This document shows positions 45,407-56,783 of a DNA stretch of 64,000 bases, one piece after another. The position numbers and the translations under genes were made by a program. Under the pieces are notes generated by a model. The model saw nothing but the letters and a program-made list of their open reading frames with translations. It was not told the DNA's origin and did no database searches. Numbering within the stretch: the stretch's first letter is position 1; each line of letters starts with the position of its first letter. The stretch lies in contig OX419758.1 of the NCBI GenBank assembly GCA_948567375.1, positions 33,361,001 through 33,425,000 on the forward strand. The letters run 5' to 3'. Source of the stretch: Lunularia cruciata (lineage: Eukaryota; Streptophyta; Marchantiopsida; Lunulariales; Lunulariaceae).

Positions 45407-46480
45407 TTAGACTTCATCTTTGGAGTCTCCTGAAGACAAAGATGATGAATCTTTGGATTCATCATCGTCTTTTAACAACATTGTTTCCTTGAGGTGGAGA
45501 ACCTTCATCCAACTCACCGTCACTAGCTTCTGATCTTTGGACGAGATGTCATTGAATCTTAGTTTTTGCTGGTACCAATCTACAATAACCTGAGCACTAT
45601 ACAACTAGGTGGGTGACCAGTTTTAGTTACTAGATGCAACATAATGTAGTTTAACTTGAAAGGCACCCCTCTAATGATTGTGGTAATTTGGAAGCATGCC
45701 TAGAGGCCATCTCTTGGTTTGATCTGCAAATTTTAGAATTTGGGGTGTTGGTTCAAATGTTGTATACCCCAGTCAATGTGCAATGTCTTTTGTCATGACA
45801 TTCACACCTGACCCCAAATCAATGGGTATGGATGTGATCATGCAGACTACAATCTACCTTTCTACTTTGGGAGATCCTAAATCTTCTTGTTCAATATGAT
45901 AAATTGCGGGCAAGTCTTTCTTGGTCATTGCCCTTACTTTCTTGAGTGCTGAACTCAGCTGCTTCTTATACAGCTTGTTGTCCTTCCACAATTGCTAAAA
46001 TGTGACATTAGTACTTTTAGATGCCAAATCTGCCACAATATCATACTGAAGAACTCCTCACAACTTCACCTTCTTCACCTTTGTCTTTGGGTCCAAAGTC
46101 TTATCTTGTTCAACTCGGACTTTGGGGTGCTTCAAGATGGTGATCAAAGTACTGGTGGTCTTGACCTAATGTTCTTCAGGTTGACCAACTTCAGCTTGGA
46201 TCAAGTTCTTCACTTCGGATCTGATATCCACCGGAAAAATGGGAGGCTTTGTCTCATGTCCTCCTCCAAGCTCATCTCCCGAGTTTTGAGTACTGCTTCC
46301 TTGATTTCTTTTTGCAAAGCTTTAGCTTTAGCTTTTGCTAGAATCTTTTCCTTGTTGGCAAAAAGAATAGCTTTTGGGCGCAACCTCTTCACCTTTCATG
46401 AAGACAAAGAAGTAGTACTTGCTTCATTGGGATCACACTTCTTCTTACCAAGCGTGTCTCAACCTTCAAAATTTTGAGGT
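45407..46480 (-). pseudogene. Protease and linker region of element E
   Basis: The complement of about 45790-45830 reads IDLGSGVNVMTKDIAHXLGY, an aspartic protease box with DLG for D-S-G. 46392-46210 reads KAILFANKEKILAKAKAKAL, an unusual basic Lys/Ala-rich helix. 45604-45407 reads a linker ending in an acidic Ser-rich DDDESKDSSSLSSGDSKDEV. Confidence 0.65.
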
Positions 46481-46546
46481 CTGGCCATTCTCCTTCTGAA
46501 GCCGGACTCCCTTCTTGAGGCCTGTCCTCCTCAAGTGTTCTATAGT

Positions 46547-47968
46547 TTACATTAATATCTCCCTTTGCTTGGAGTGCAACACGCTCAGTTGGGGTCTATA
46601 CATTTTTTTCAAGCGGCTTTGGGTTTGGTGGTTGCTAGCATTGGTTTCCAATAAGCCCCAATCCCTTAAAATTTCCACATAGTGAGACATACCCAATTTG
46701 TCGTCTTGGCTCTGGACAGTTTGGAGACCAATGTCCCATCGAGCCACAATCATAACAAGCACTTGGTGCAACAATTTGGGGCCAATTTTGGCCACCCATT
46801 GGTGGTCTTTGTGGGGGAGCATTGTTGTTATACTCCCTTGGTCCATACCTTGGACCTTGATACAATGTGTTTGCCTGAGGTTGTACCTCTTGGGTTTGGT
46901 ACACAGCTTTATCTTCCTCACTTTGGTCCCAACCTGGAACCCAATCAATTTCTTGCATTGGAAATGCAGTGCGTGTTAGCACTATAGCTAATTGGATATG
47001 CATGGTTGGATTTACCACACACAGTGCACCATACATTTTGTTTGCCTAATGACGGAGGCTTTTTTTTTGTCCTTAGCCCCAATCATTTGGATCTTGAAAT
47101 CCGCAAACTCTTTAATAAGAGTATCCAGCTTTTGATCCGCCTTATGTACATTCTTTGCTCAAGGTGTTACTGGTTTCTTTCCTCCGTGTCTTTGTATTCT
47201 CCTTGGCTTTGAATCTTCTTTGGACTCCGAAGAAGAACTGGAAGACATGGAGGATTCCTCCAAAGAAGGAGATGTGTTGCAAGAAGCTCTTTGTCTGGGC
47301 TTCTTGCCTTTCTTCTCCAAATTTCTTTGGTTATTGGACGAGTGAGAGTGGGCCGCCTCATATCGGGTGACATGTTTGAGTACTTTGTCCAAGGAATTTA
47401 CATTCCTCTCCTTGGCAAAGATACAAATCTCGGGTGAGAGTCTACCAAGGAACCAAGTAATGGCTTGGGCGTTGGAGTAACCCACCACACCGGATTGCTT
47501 CGAGACTCGGTTCAAGAGAGCCATGAACCGCTTAGAGTAGTCTCTCAACTTTTCCTTCTTTCCTTGGTCCAAATCATTGAGTGCCACAAAGACACTTGTA
47601 TCATAGTCAACTAACCAAAATTGTTCCAAGAAGCCATTTTGCAAGTCTGCTCAATTGGCTGGTGTGAACTACTTTTGGGTTACATAAGTATACTAGCTCC
47701 AGGCTTCCTTTTGGAGCAGACCTAGAAAAATTTGCAAACAATCCACAGAGTCATGTTCCTTGTTGGCAAAGGAAATGACTTTGAATTCTTTGATAAATTC
47801 ATCAAAATCTTTGTCTTGTTCTATCTGCTTATACTTTTGATAGGCGTGTTGGGTGACAAGTAACAAATTCATGGTTTGACTCGGTGGAATTGGTTGTGGT
47901 AAAGTTGAACTTGATAAGGCCTGAGGAACTAGTTGGTATTGATGTGTTGATAGCCCAAGGGTTCCCAT
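46547..47968 (-). pseudogene. gag of element E with CCHC zinc knuckle
   Basis: 47968-47693: N-terminal part with HAYQKYKQIEQDKDFDEFIK. 47644-47159: QNGFLEQFWLVDYDTSVFVA, LNDLDQGKKEKLRDYSKRFM, ALLNRVSKQ and AITWFLGRLSPEICIFAKER, a typical plant gypsy capsid block, then a Ser-rich tail. 47036-46635: SACYDCGSMGHWSPNCPEPR, an intact CX2CX4HX4C knuckle. Three frames, so at least two frameshifts. Confidence 0.85.
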
Positions 47969-48535
47969 TAGTCAAGTTCAAAGTGGGATCTTTATCGATA
48001 GATTATCCTTCTCTGATGGTATCGACTTTGACCAGAAATGGAGTAAGAGTTTCAACACTTTGAGAGTGTTTGTGAAAATTCCTTCAAGCCAACCAAGGAA
48101 TTGTTTGTAAGAGATGTTGGCACTCTTCTTCCATTAAATTTTGTATTGACTTTTCACGAATGAATTTCTTTATAAATTCAACTTCCTTTACAACTTTAGA
48201 GGAAGTCGGTGTACTGGGTTGCAACGAGTATGTTTATTGAAGTCTTTTTTCTTCTTGGAAGATGGAGACAAGAAGTAGCCTTGCCACCTGCCTTTTCAAT
48301 TCTTTTGTTCAAGTTTGCGCAAGGCTTCTTGAAATTTGTGAAGAAGTTGAAAGTCCAATGCCTCTTGTTCAATTTTGTCAAAAGTAGATTGGATCTTTTG
48401 GCATTCTTCTTCTTCATGATGCAAAGTTCATCCTCAAACTCTCTCTACCCGTTGTTCTCTCAATGCAGACATTCATATTGCTTTAACACCCAATTAAAAA
48501 TTGGCTTTGTATTCTTCCACTTCCAAGATTTGTAT

Positions 48536-48555
48536 CCCTAGCAACGGTGCCAAAA
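48536..48555 (-). promoter_or_regulatory. Primer-binding site of element E
   Basis: Just inside the 5' LTR end the minus strand reads GATTTTTGGCACCGTTGC. TTTGGCGCCGTTGCCGGGG is the common primer-binding site of Tat/Athila-type plant gypsy elements. One base differs in the core here (A for G). Confidence 0.75.
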
Positions 48556-49224
48556 ATCATATGACACCTGATAAATATCACTTTTGCGGTAATCAAGTAA
48601 GTAAAGTTCATTCACACAAAGATACAATTCAGAATTGTCCAAATACAAAGCAAAGTAACCAAAATAGTTCTTCTTGGGTTCTTCTTTAATCTCTTAGGTA
48701 GAAACTACACCCAGAAGAGAGTAATAAGCATTGCTCACAATCTAGTCACAACAATTTGTCACACTTAATCACAAATCCATCAAATCTTTCCAAACAATCT
48801 TGATTGTGATGATTCAATCTCTTCTAAAGATGGCACTTCATTGCAAAACGGCTTTGCCTTGGAATTGTGTTCCACCCCTCCATATGAGACACAACTTCCC
48901 CAATCAAAATTGCTTCACATCAACACTACACTGCACTCACAATTGTAGAATACTACCAACACTACAATTCCTTTCAGATTTGTCAAGGCATTGCTCCGAT
49001 TGCACTTCACTCAAGATCAAACACACATAATGAAGATCAAGGCTGCAGAATCCAACATCCAACAAACACACTGATTTGCACTTTGAAATTCTCCAAACAC
49101 TCACAATTACAAACAAAGAGTTGTTACCCAGAATTAAGCTCAAGCAACGAGCGCTGAAATCAATACTTTGCTTTATCTATTCTCAACATTATGAACATTG
49201 AACAACACAACACTGAAAATGCCA

Positions 49225-49234
49225 CCTTTAAATA
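49225..49234 (-). promoter_or_regulatory. TATA-like box in the LTR of element E
   Basis: The minus strand reads TATTTAAAGG, about 670 bp upstream of the LTR end and just downstream of the ORF stop. This is where a U3 promoter would be expected. Confidence 0.45.
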
Positions 49235-49351
49235 GTAGAGCAATCAATAGTTGCTAACAAAAATACCATTTTACAATAACTCTTCTTACCTACAAATCCA
49301 AAATGACAATGCACCTCTTCATATTTGCCTCTTCATATCTCAAAATTGTTA

Positions 49352-52210
49352 CTACTCCAATCCAATGTCTACCTCTTCTTTGGCTTCCAAACCCAATGAT
49401 CTTTCTATCACGTCTCCTTCTTTGGGTCTATCTTCAACTACCAAATCCTTCACTATTAATACTTCTTCACTATGAATTACAAGTAAGGCCATGGATAACC
49501 TTTCTAACTCTTTATCTCCCAACCCACTCTTCTCTAATGTCTCAAAGAACAACTCCAAAGACACATGTACTCCTACTTTTGCTACTTCTGACTTCTTCTC
49601 CTCCGTCACACTACTTCTAATTCTCTTTAACTCTGAATTCACTAAATCTAATCTAAGACTTATATTGTCTCCTACTTCCAACATCTTCTTATCTACTCTT
49701 TCCCTTAAACAAATCAGAAGAGTGTTCATATCTACATCCTTTGCTCTCCTCTTTCAAGTTTCTTGCACAAGAAATTTCAATTTGTACAATCTTGCTTCCT
49801 CCAACCTTCCTTTGGCCTTCGTGCTCAGCATAGCCCGTAGTCTCCCAAAAACTTCCCCTATTGATTTTGATGCATACTCCCAAGATCGCTTGCCTTCAAC
49901 TCTTCTTGGTACATCTTCAACTTTTCTTTGTACTCAACAGCAAGCATCTTCTTCTCCTCCGCATACTAAGAACTTTATAGCTCAACACTTCTTACCAAGT
50001 CTCTCAATCTTTCCTCCTCTTGATGTCGGATCAAAAGCTCTCTTTGCCATGCTTGATCTTTCCTTGCTGCACTCTTCTTCAGGCCCTCTAACTCCTGCTC
50101 CATCATTGCTGCCATTGCCTTCACATGAATACTTTTGATGCGAGCTTCACTGACTTCCTCTTTCATCTTTGTCAACAACATTGTCTTCTCCTTCAACTCT
50201 TTGCTACATCTCTCTTCCACTCTTCTCAAAACTCTCTTGCAAATTCTCTAAAGCCTTCTTCTTCAAGAATATATCTACCGGAAGCTCCTCAACTTCTTCT
50301 TCTCTTTGGGCTACACTTTCTTGCAATCCTTTCACTTTGTCTAGCAGATACTTCACCACTTGCAACTCATTCTTCACCTTCATACAATCTTGCGGGATTA
50401 CCTTTTGCTGCACCTTCAATAGCTCCAACAATGGAGTCACAATCTGCATTAAATATTGTACTCCTCCAAATTTCTCTTTGTCTTTGGCTCCATCTTTTTA
50501 CTTTGTCTCTTCTGCCAGCTCCTTCTCCCAAAGTCTTGATCATCATACTTTGAGCGATATTGCATCTAAGCCTCCTTCTTCCTTACCGGTTGAACTCGGG
50601 CTGGCAAGGTCTTCCATTGTGGCTTTCTTGTCTTTGCCTCCCTTGCAATCTTCCTTCTTTGGCTTGGCCTCCATCTCCTCCAGTACCAGTTTCAACTAGG
50701 AATTATCTCGTTCCTCCATTCGGTCAATCACTGCATGAAAGGCTTCTTCTTCTACTACTTCAGCCAATTGCTGAACTTCATCTTCACCATCACTCTCACT
50801 TCCCGATTCCCCACTTTGTAGTGTGAGCTCTACTTCTTTTGAGTCTCCTCCTCTAGACTCTATCTCCCCTTCAGACTCACCACCTTCTTACCTCATAGAG
50901 TAAGTCTTTGGGTCTTCCGTTGGGTTTGAGGTAACACTTCCTCTTTGGGTTAAGTCCGCTTCTTTGTCTTTGGACTTCTTCCTTCTTCTCGCTCATGCTG
51001 TCCTGTTTGATGAAGTGATCATCATTGGCTTGTAGGTGTTACATGTAGTGCTGCTCTTCTTCATCCGCTTTTTGTCGTAGGTCAGGATGGAAATGTGACA
51101 CCATGCAACGCCTCTCCTCCGCTATTAGCAAATTCAACCCAAAGTAGAAGTGTGTTGTAAATGGTGCCAAATAATCAGGAGGCAAATCAGTTCTCCAATT
51201 GATGATCATCTACCTTGTTCATTGGTGGAAGCACTTTGCCTAGTTCACCTTCACTCTTGCAAACATCTTGTGGAAGAAGACTACCTGCTGCATGTTCACA
51301 TATGTCATTTGTTTGGGTTTGAACCTGACCATTATTGCTTCTACAATGCTTTGTTTAATCAGGTCCTAATAGGACTTCACTTTGTAACCATTAGTCGTAC
51401 GCGGAGCAAAGAACAAATTTCAAATTTCCGCAATCTCTTCTACAACATCACACTTCTGATAGAAGGTGATCCCAATTGCCTCTTATGCTTCCTTCCCCAA
51501 TACTAACTTCCAATCAGACTCAGTCCATTGAGCTGGATTTCCTCTCTTCCCCTTGACTTCAGGGCCTCTTCACAATTGGTGGCAGCTATCTCTGCCATGA
51601 CTCCTGGGAAATTGAAATTCTTGTTCCATGCTAAAAATGTAATCCAAATTCTATCCAAGACTATAATTCTTGCTATGACATCTAACCTCTAAATTGCAAA
51701 ACTACTCATTGCAAGTGCGTTCTTGAACTTCTTTGCCATGATTTGCTCTCTAGTTCTTTGGCACTGAAAAACTATTCACTCTCCTTGATGCAACACTCTA
51801 ACCCCTTCTAGACTTCAGAAAGTTTCACTTCTTGACAAGCATTACTACAAGACAACTACTCATAGGAATAGGATATCTATTTGACATATTCAATTTCCCC
51901 TTGCACAATCACAATTTTATATTACCCCAAAGTGTAGTCATTCTTCAGTCAATTTCAAAATTGACTCCTCCTTCTTCTGCATGTTGATTTCTTACACTGT
52001 CAAGGCATGCTTCTCCTACCTCCACCGTTTCTTGAAGTGTACTTTCTTGCCACGTAGAAAGGTTGTTACACCGTCTTCATATTGGCTTTTGCTTCCTGGT
52101 CCAAAGATGACCTTCTTCAGACTTGTCTCTTTGTACCCCTATTTGAGTACTTCCGCTTTCCAACCCAAAATCAACTTGTTTGAGTTTACTCTAAAGATAC
52201 ACTCGTCCAT
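49352..52210 (-). pseudogene. Long coiled-coil ORF remnant inside the LTR of element E
   Basis: Minus-strand blocks in order: MDECIFRVNSNKLILGWKAE from the ATG at 52210; KKVIFGPGSKSQYEDGVTTF; MAKKFKNALAMSSFAI from 51739; AWNKNFNFPGVMAEIAATN; GNPAQWTESDWKLVLGKEA; then LNLLIAEERR near 51120. A long heptad-like Glu/Lys/Leu region follows: KGLQESVAQREEEVEELPVD (50449 frame), KEKTMLLTKMKEEVSEARIK (50229 frame) and ERVDKKMLEVGDNISLRLDL, ending DIGLE stop at 49352. About 950 codons if joined, with at least four stops or shifts. No known retroelement enzyme motif is seen and I do not recognise the family. It has the element's own sense. Confidence 0.6.
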
Positions 52211-52301
52211 TTTTTCCTTTGTAATTTGGCTTTCTTACTAACTTCTTCTTTAAAACTCTAATAGAATAGAAGAAAACAAAAAATGTAGGTACCACAAGGA
52301 G

Positions 52302-52660
52302 ATACTCTTTCTAGAGGACTTTGTACTTTGTATGTTGTTGATGGCCTTGTTGAATATGACAATGTGCAAGGATATGATCAACTTCATACTCCTCATGATC
52401 ATTGATAAGGATGGGAGGAAGAGGAGGTTGGAAGACACAAGAGGAAAAAGAAGATGGATTAAGAACAAAGGGTTTCAACTTGGAAACATGAAAGATAGGG
52501 TAGATGTGCATATGACAAGGCATGGCAAGTCAATAAGCAACATGAGAAATTATTTGTGCGATAAGAAAGGATCCTATTCAATTTACAACAAGTTTACGGA
52601 CTTGGGTATCAAGTGTAAAGGGTAGGTTACAAGAAGAGAGCATGACCTTATCACCAACTA
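52302..52660 (-). pseudogene. Integrase C-terminus and first half of the chromodomain of element F
   Basis: The minus strand reads GKFVGKVVGDKVMLSSCNLP, KLVVNRIGSFLIAQIISHVA and YPIFHVSKLKPF, the C-terminal integrase barrel. Then comes HEEYEVDHILAHCHIQQGHQ, and KYKVL, stop, KEYLL, the chromodomain up to the element E insertion. Confidence 0.8.
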
Positions 52661-52769
52661 CTTTCCCAACAAACTTGCCCTCTTGGGATTGACTATTTTT
52701 TGATGTCTTACTCAAAGGTGCCAAACAACCTAATTGGAAATTCCCACCTTGGTGTTGTACATGAATTTA

Positions 52770-53230
52770 TTGTTGGCTCCTATCAAAATGAAACTTTATG
52801 ACGTTCAAGCCAAGGTAGACCTAGAATGACATCATAGTGCAGAGGTGCCACTATAAACCTCATACACTCCAAATACTCCTTCCTGATCTTGAAGGTAACA
52901 AGATGTGAGGTATAGAATGCAAAACATTATAGCTTTTCCCTTACCCTGAGCGGTATTGTTAGAAGCAACCAAGTTTTCCTTTGTTTGAATTTTAAGCTTC
53001 ATACATTATAGCTTTTCCTTTACCTTGAGCGGCACTATTGGAAGCAACCAAGTTTGCCTTAGCACTCATGAGCTTTTGAGCAAAAACTTGGTATGAGGAG
53101 TATTGACCATTGCTCAGCTACTTTAGCACTACGTGAGGCACTGATGACATTGCAAGTGTTTTCAAGGAGGTTTACTATGGAAACCTTATGGTTCACTTTG
53201 TTGTTTAGCATCTCAAGACTCAAGCGTCCA
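52770..53230 (-). pseudogene. gag/protease remnant of element F
   Basis: The minus strand reads MRFIVAPLHYDVILGLPWLE, RHKVSF, the C-terminal protease block (ILGLPWL). Upstream are QVFAQKLMSAKANLVASNS-type gag sequences. Two ~60-bp segments, 52922-52982 and 53001-53060, are a tandem duplication at 79-bp spacing. Confidence 0.65.
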
Positions 53231-53548
53231 TAACGCTTGTTGCAATATAATTTATATCATGTCCTATGTTGCCTTACTCCTGTTACCCTATTACACTTTG
53301 ATGGGTTTATGCATCCACACCATCCAATAGCTCTTGCATTGTTCCATTGTTCCATTCCTCCATTCCTCTGCTATTTCCCTCCCTGTTATTCTCAATGTGT
53401 TTCAATTATGCTTCTGAGTCAAGTTACGTTTGGTGCATTCTACCTTATGGATTTCTCATTGTTTTAGTATTGTGATCATGTACATCTTGCTTACCATTCA
53501 TTTGTACTTCATGAGTTTTGGATAACCCGTTCCCAAAAGTGGCTTCTA

Positions 53549-53553
<5 letters not shown>

Positions 53554-53629
<76 letters not shown>
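53554..53629. repeat. Compound microsatellite (AT)n(GT)n
   Basis: About 36 bp of alternating AT runs directly into about 40 bp of alternating TG. Confidence 0.95.
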
Positions 53630-53631
<2 letters not shown>

Positions 53632-56600
53632 TTTTTATATAATAAAAAATTATATGTATATAAAACTGCTTGATAATATATATGAGTTATAGGTATATAA
53701 GAGCTTTTACCATTTGCGATTGGTTAGTTTTTTGGATATTTATTAGTCCTCAACCCTTATAATAAAGGGAAAAATATAATTATTAAAAAAACTTAGCAAT
53801 TGCAAAGCTAAGAGTATTTCAACTTAACCTCTGATGTTTTAGGATTCTATGTTAGAGTAAGTTTACTATCATTTTTTCTACTTTAATTCTACCAATCTTA
53901 TATTTTTCTTCCACTAAAAATATTATGGTTCTTCATCTTCATTTGCAACATAACCAAGTTAGCATGAGAGACTAAATGAGTAAAGAAATTATCACCACTT
54001 AAGAAATATCTTAAGTTTTCCATTAATGGTAAGCACAGAAGAAAATTTAGTGCAAGAGTTTTATCAAGAAACTAAAGTTAGGTGAGAATGCATCATTAGT
54101 TAAGGTGAGAATTCATCATTAGTTATATTGATCTTAATTGCAATTTGTGATATACAATCAAAGTTCTTCTTAACATATAATAAACTCAAATTTAATTTCA
54201 ATCTCATTTTAAATTTCAATCATAATAATGCTTATTCCCATATTTACTGAATGGATAGGCATATTTCCTCCTATATTTCCCTTTCTGATGGATAATATAA
54301 CTTTAGAAATAAATTTACTTGTTAAAAAAAATTTAATCTTCTCAGGAAAAAAAATTTCAAAAAGATAAACTTGGATAATGATGGTTAACAATACTCATGA
54401 TTGCATTGATCAAAAGTTAAGTTACGGTATTGTCATCTCAATAGATCCAAATCCTTTATTATACCATATTTATAACTATCGTAGAAGAGTATTATATGTA
54501 TAAAATATGTATAGAATGGTCAAAAGAATCATAACGTCTCAACATTTTTTTATCATATGCCTATTCATTCTTAAATGAAAGTACCTCTAGTTAAAATTTT
54601 AATTTCAAAGTAATGAGTCTTTACATAAAAATTAGGATTAAATTTTTTTAATAATAGAAATAAAAAACTTCTACAATATATAATTTTATTATAATGCTTA
54701 TGGACAAGACAGTGATATTTAATTTTACAATTACTACTTTTTTAATTGATTGCAAAGACAAAACATGTAGAAACAGCATTGGCAATAAGTGGAGTTAGAT
54801 TATTTGTTTATCCTAACCAACCTTTTTAGGATAATAAACAAGAAACTGTTAATTGTATTTTTTATAATTTTAAAATAATGAGATTTTATGATGGAATTAT
54901 TAATTTATGACGATTTTATTAACTTTTCAGCTAATCTTACATAGTATTTTGTCTAACTTGGAACAAAACTTTAAGTTCAAATGTAATGACTACTTTTGAA
55001 GAAGGGGAAGTAATGATATTTATGGATGAATTAAAAGTATATGTCTATGGAGAATATCAACCTCTCTCTTTGTATGCAAGTTTCAACCCTTGGAAGATAC
55101 CGATGCATTTGATATATTATATTCGTTAACTGATCCCAAGGAAAATGGGAAGTGCACTTAGTGCACTTTCTGTGTTGCCAATAGGTGTACTTAGTAGCAA
55201 TACTTATAGTCATGGATCCAACTTCTAAGCTATCAAATATGCCAAGTGCATAAATTGCTGTTCTCAAAAGGAGAAGAGAGAGAAATTAATTAAGCCAATT
55301 TCCAATCAACCAATTAAGCGAATTTAGCGTAATATTTCCCGAACAAGAAAATAGTGATAGATACATGCATGCAACATTACATATTGCAAAGCTTGATTTG
55401 ATTGATATCAAATTATTACCTTATAATTTTACTATGATCAAGAGAACCATACTCCAGAAATTAATTATGATACAAATAAGAGTATACCTATCTTCACACA
55501 CACAATAGGTAGCAAATGACAGAAAGTAAAATAAAATATGAATAACCATATCCCTAGATATACATGTAACGATTATGAGAGAGATATCAAATCTAAAATG
55601 GTGTAATTAGAGTGAATATTAAAAGTGAATATAGGAGTGAGTGAAGTGAATATAAGAGTGAATATAGGAAACCGCTTAGAATGATCTAGATTGCGTATGC
55701 CTCAATAGTTGCTCGTACTTTAAATATTAAAGGTAATCCCGCATTTTTTTCCGTTTTCTGACATGAATACTGACATATTGAGTTAAGAATAGGATGAATG
55801 AATTTACTTCCTTTTTTTATGTAATACTAAGCAGATTTGAAAATATTTCAGATATTCTTAATCTTGCAAGTGTGTATCCTTGGTTTTTTTTTTTTTTTGG
55901 TCATTTCTTGCGATATCTTGAAAACATTCCATAAATTTTAAATTTAGGAGTACGTAAATTTAAAATGATAATACGATATAATCATTTTCCAAAAAATAAT
56001 ATTTTAAGACTTTGAACTCCCAAAAGCCATCCAAAAAAGTTTAAATTTTTTTTATTCATGGATGGTGAACGAATTAATGGTTGTTGTGAGCCACTGTTTA
56101 GTGAAGTTCATCATTAGAAACCACTATTTGATGATTTATATCATTCCTTGTTCTGCTTGCACCTTTACTTTTTGTAGACCTTTTGTTGATAGCAGCAAGT
56201 GTCAGTAGGAGAAACTTATTATAATAATAGGGCTGTGGAGACTGTCGGATAAAGACTTAGACACCCAACACTGAACATGTATTTTGCTGCTAAAAGTATT
56301 AGACAAGACAAAGACATGATTCCTATATATGGAGGTTAAGATTGTTCCTCCTATGCATATTAATCAATCTGAACGATAAAATATCCGATCCTTTTGAAAA
56401 TAGCAAACTAAGAGACAAAGCAAAGAGTTGATGTTTAACATGCTAGTGGTGAAGTTACAGCATCGATCTGTTTTCGTTTTAATTCAGCTTCTCGTTGATA
56501 ATGAAACAATGTCAAGTAGTCTATCGTCTGCGTGTTGAGCCTCTGGAGATTACACAGATAACCTTCGACTAGTAGTTTCAAGCATTCGACCATATGTGCG

Positions 56601-56672
56601 AAGTCGCCAGGTTTCTCCTTTGATGTTCTTGAATTGTGGTCGTGTGGGGTTGTGTTCGAGAAAGAACGTAGA

Positions 56673-56783
56673 GAAGAGGCCACGCAGGAAGGGGTGTTTG
56701 TGCTAATATGTTTCGTTTTGCTAGGTTGATGAAGTCATATCTATCCACGAGGAAGAGGCCACGCAGGAAGGGGTGTTTGTGCT
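56673..56783. repeat. 32-bp exact direct repeat at 79-bp spacing
   Basis: The segment at 56673-56704 (gaagaggccacgcaggaagg...) recurs exactly at 56752-56783, with 47 bp between. A local duplication in otherwise unique sequence. Confidence 0.9.

Larger units (their letters stand above)
43572..52296 (-). mobile_element. Ty3/gypsy element E with a very long LTR carrying an ORF
   Basis: 8,725 bp bounded by a perfect target duplication aggag (43567-43571 and 52297-52301), with TG...CA ends. Minus-strand order: 5' LTR 52296-48560 (about 3.7 kb), primer-binding site, gag, zinc knuckle, protease, RT, RNase H, then the last ~220 bp of the 3' LTR. Integrase, polypurine tract and the U3 of the 3' LTR are deleted. 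The extent of the 5' LTR is inferred from the target duplication and from where the primer-binding site lies. Confidence 0.8.
48560..52296 (-). repeat. Inferred 3.7-kb 5' LTR of element E
   Basis: Minus strand from TGTGGTACCTACA at 52296, next to the target duplication, to ..GGTGTCATA at 48560, just before the primer-binding site. Only its last ~220 bp can be compared with the 3' LTR remnant. It contains an ORF remnant (52210-49352), a TATA-like box near 49230 and a 660-bp R/U5 part. Confidence 0.6.
42985..53230 (-). mobile_element. Chromovirus F, split in its chromodomain by element E
   Basis: Minus strand: gag/protease remnants 53230-52770, integrase C-terminal region 52660-52400, chromodomain 52400-52302 continuing at 43571-43459, 3' LTR 43455-42985. 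RT, RNase H and the integrase core are deleted between protease and integrase C-terminus. The reading YLLHDATWEP resumes in frame when element E is removed. No 5' LTR was found. Confidence 0.8.

Noticed and set aside
46682-46987. Plus-strand frames of 101 and 93 codons
   Set aside because: Antisense shadows of the element E gag zinc-knuckle region.
49491-50138. 215-codon plus-strand open frame, and the 176-codon frame at 50169-50699
   Set aside because: Ser/Leu-rich shadows of the minus-strand coiled-coil sequence (Glu/Lys/Leu codons read in antisense). No motif of their own.
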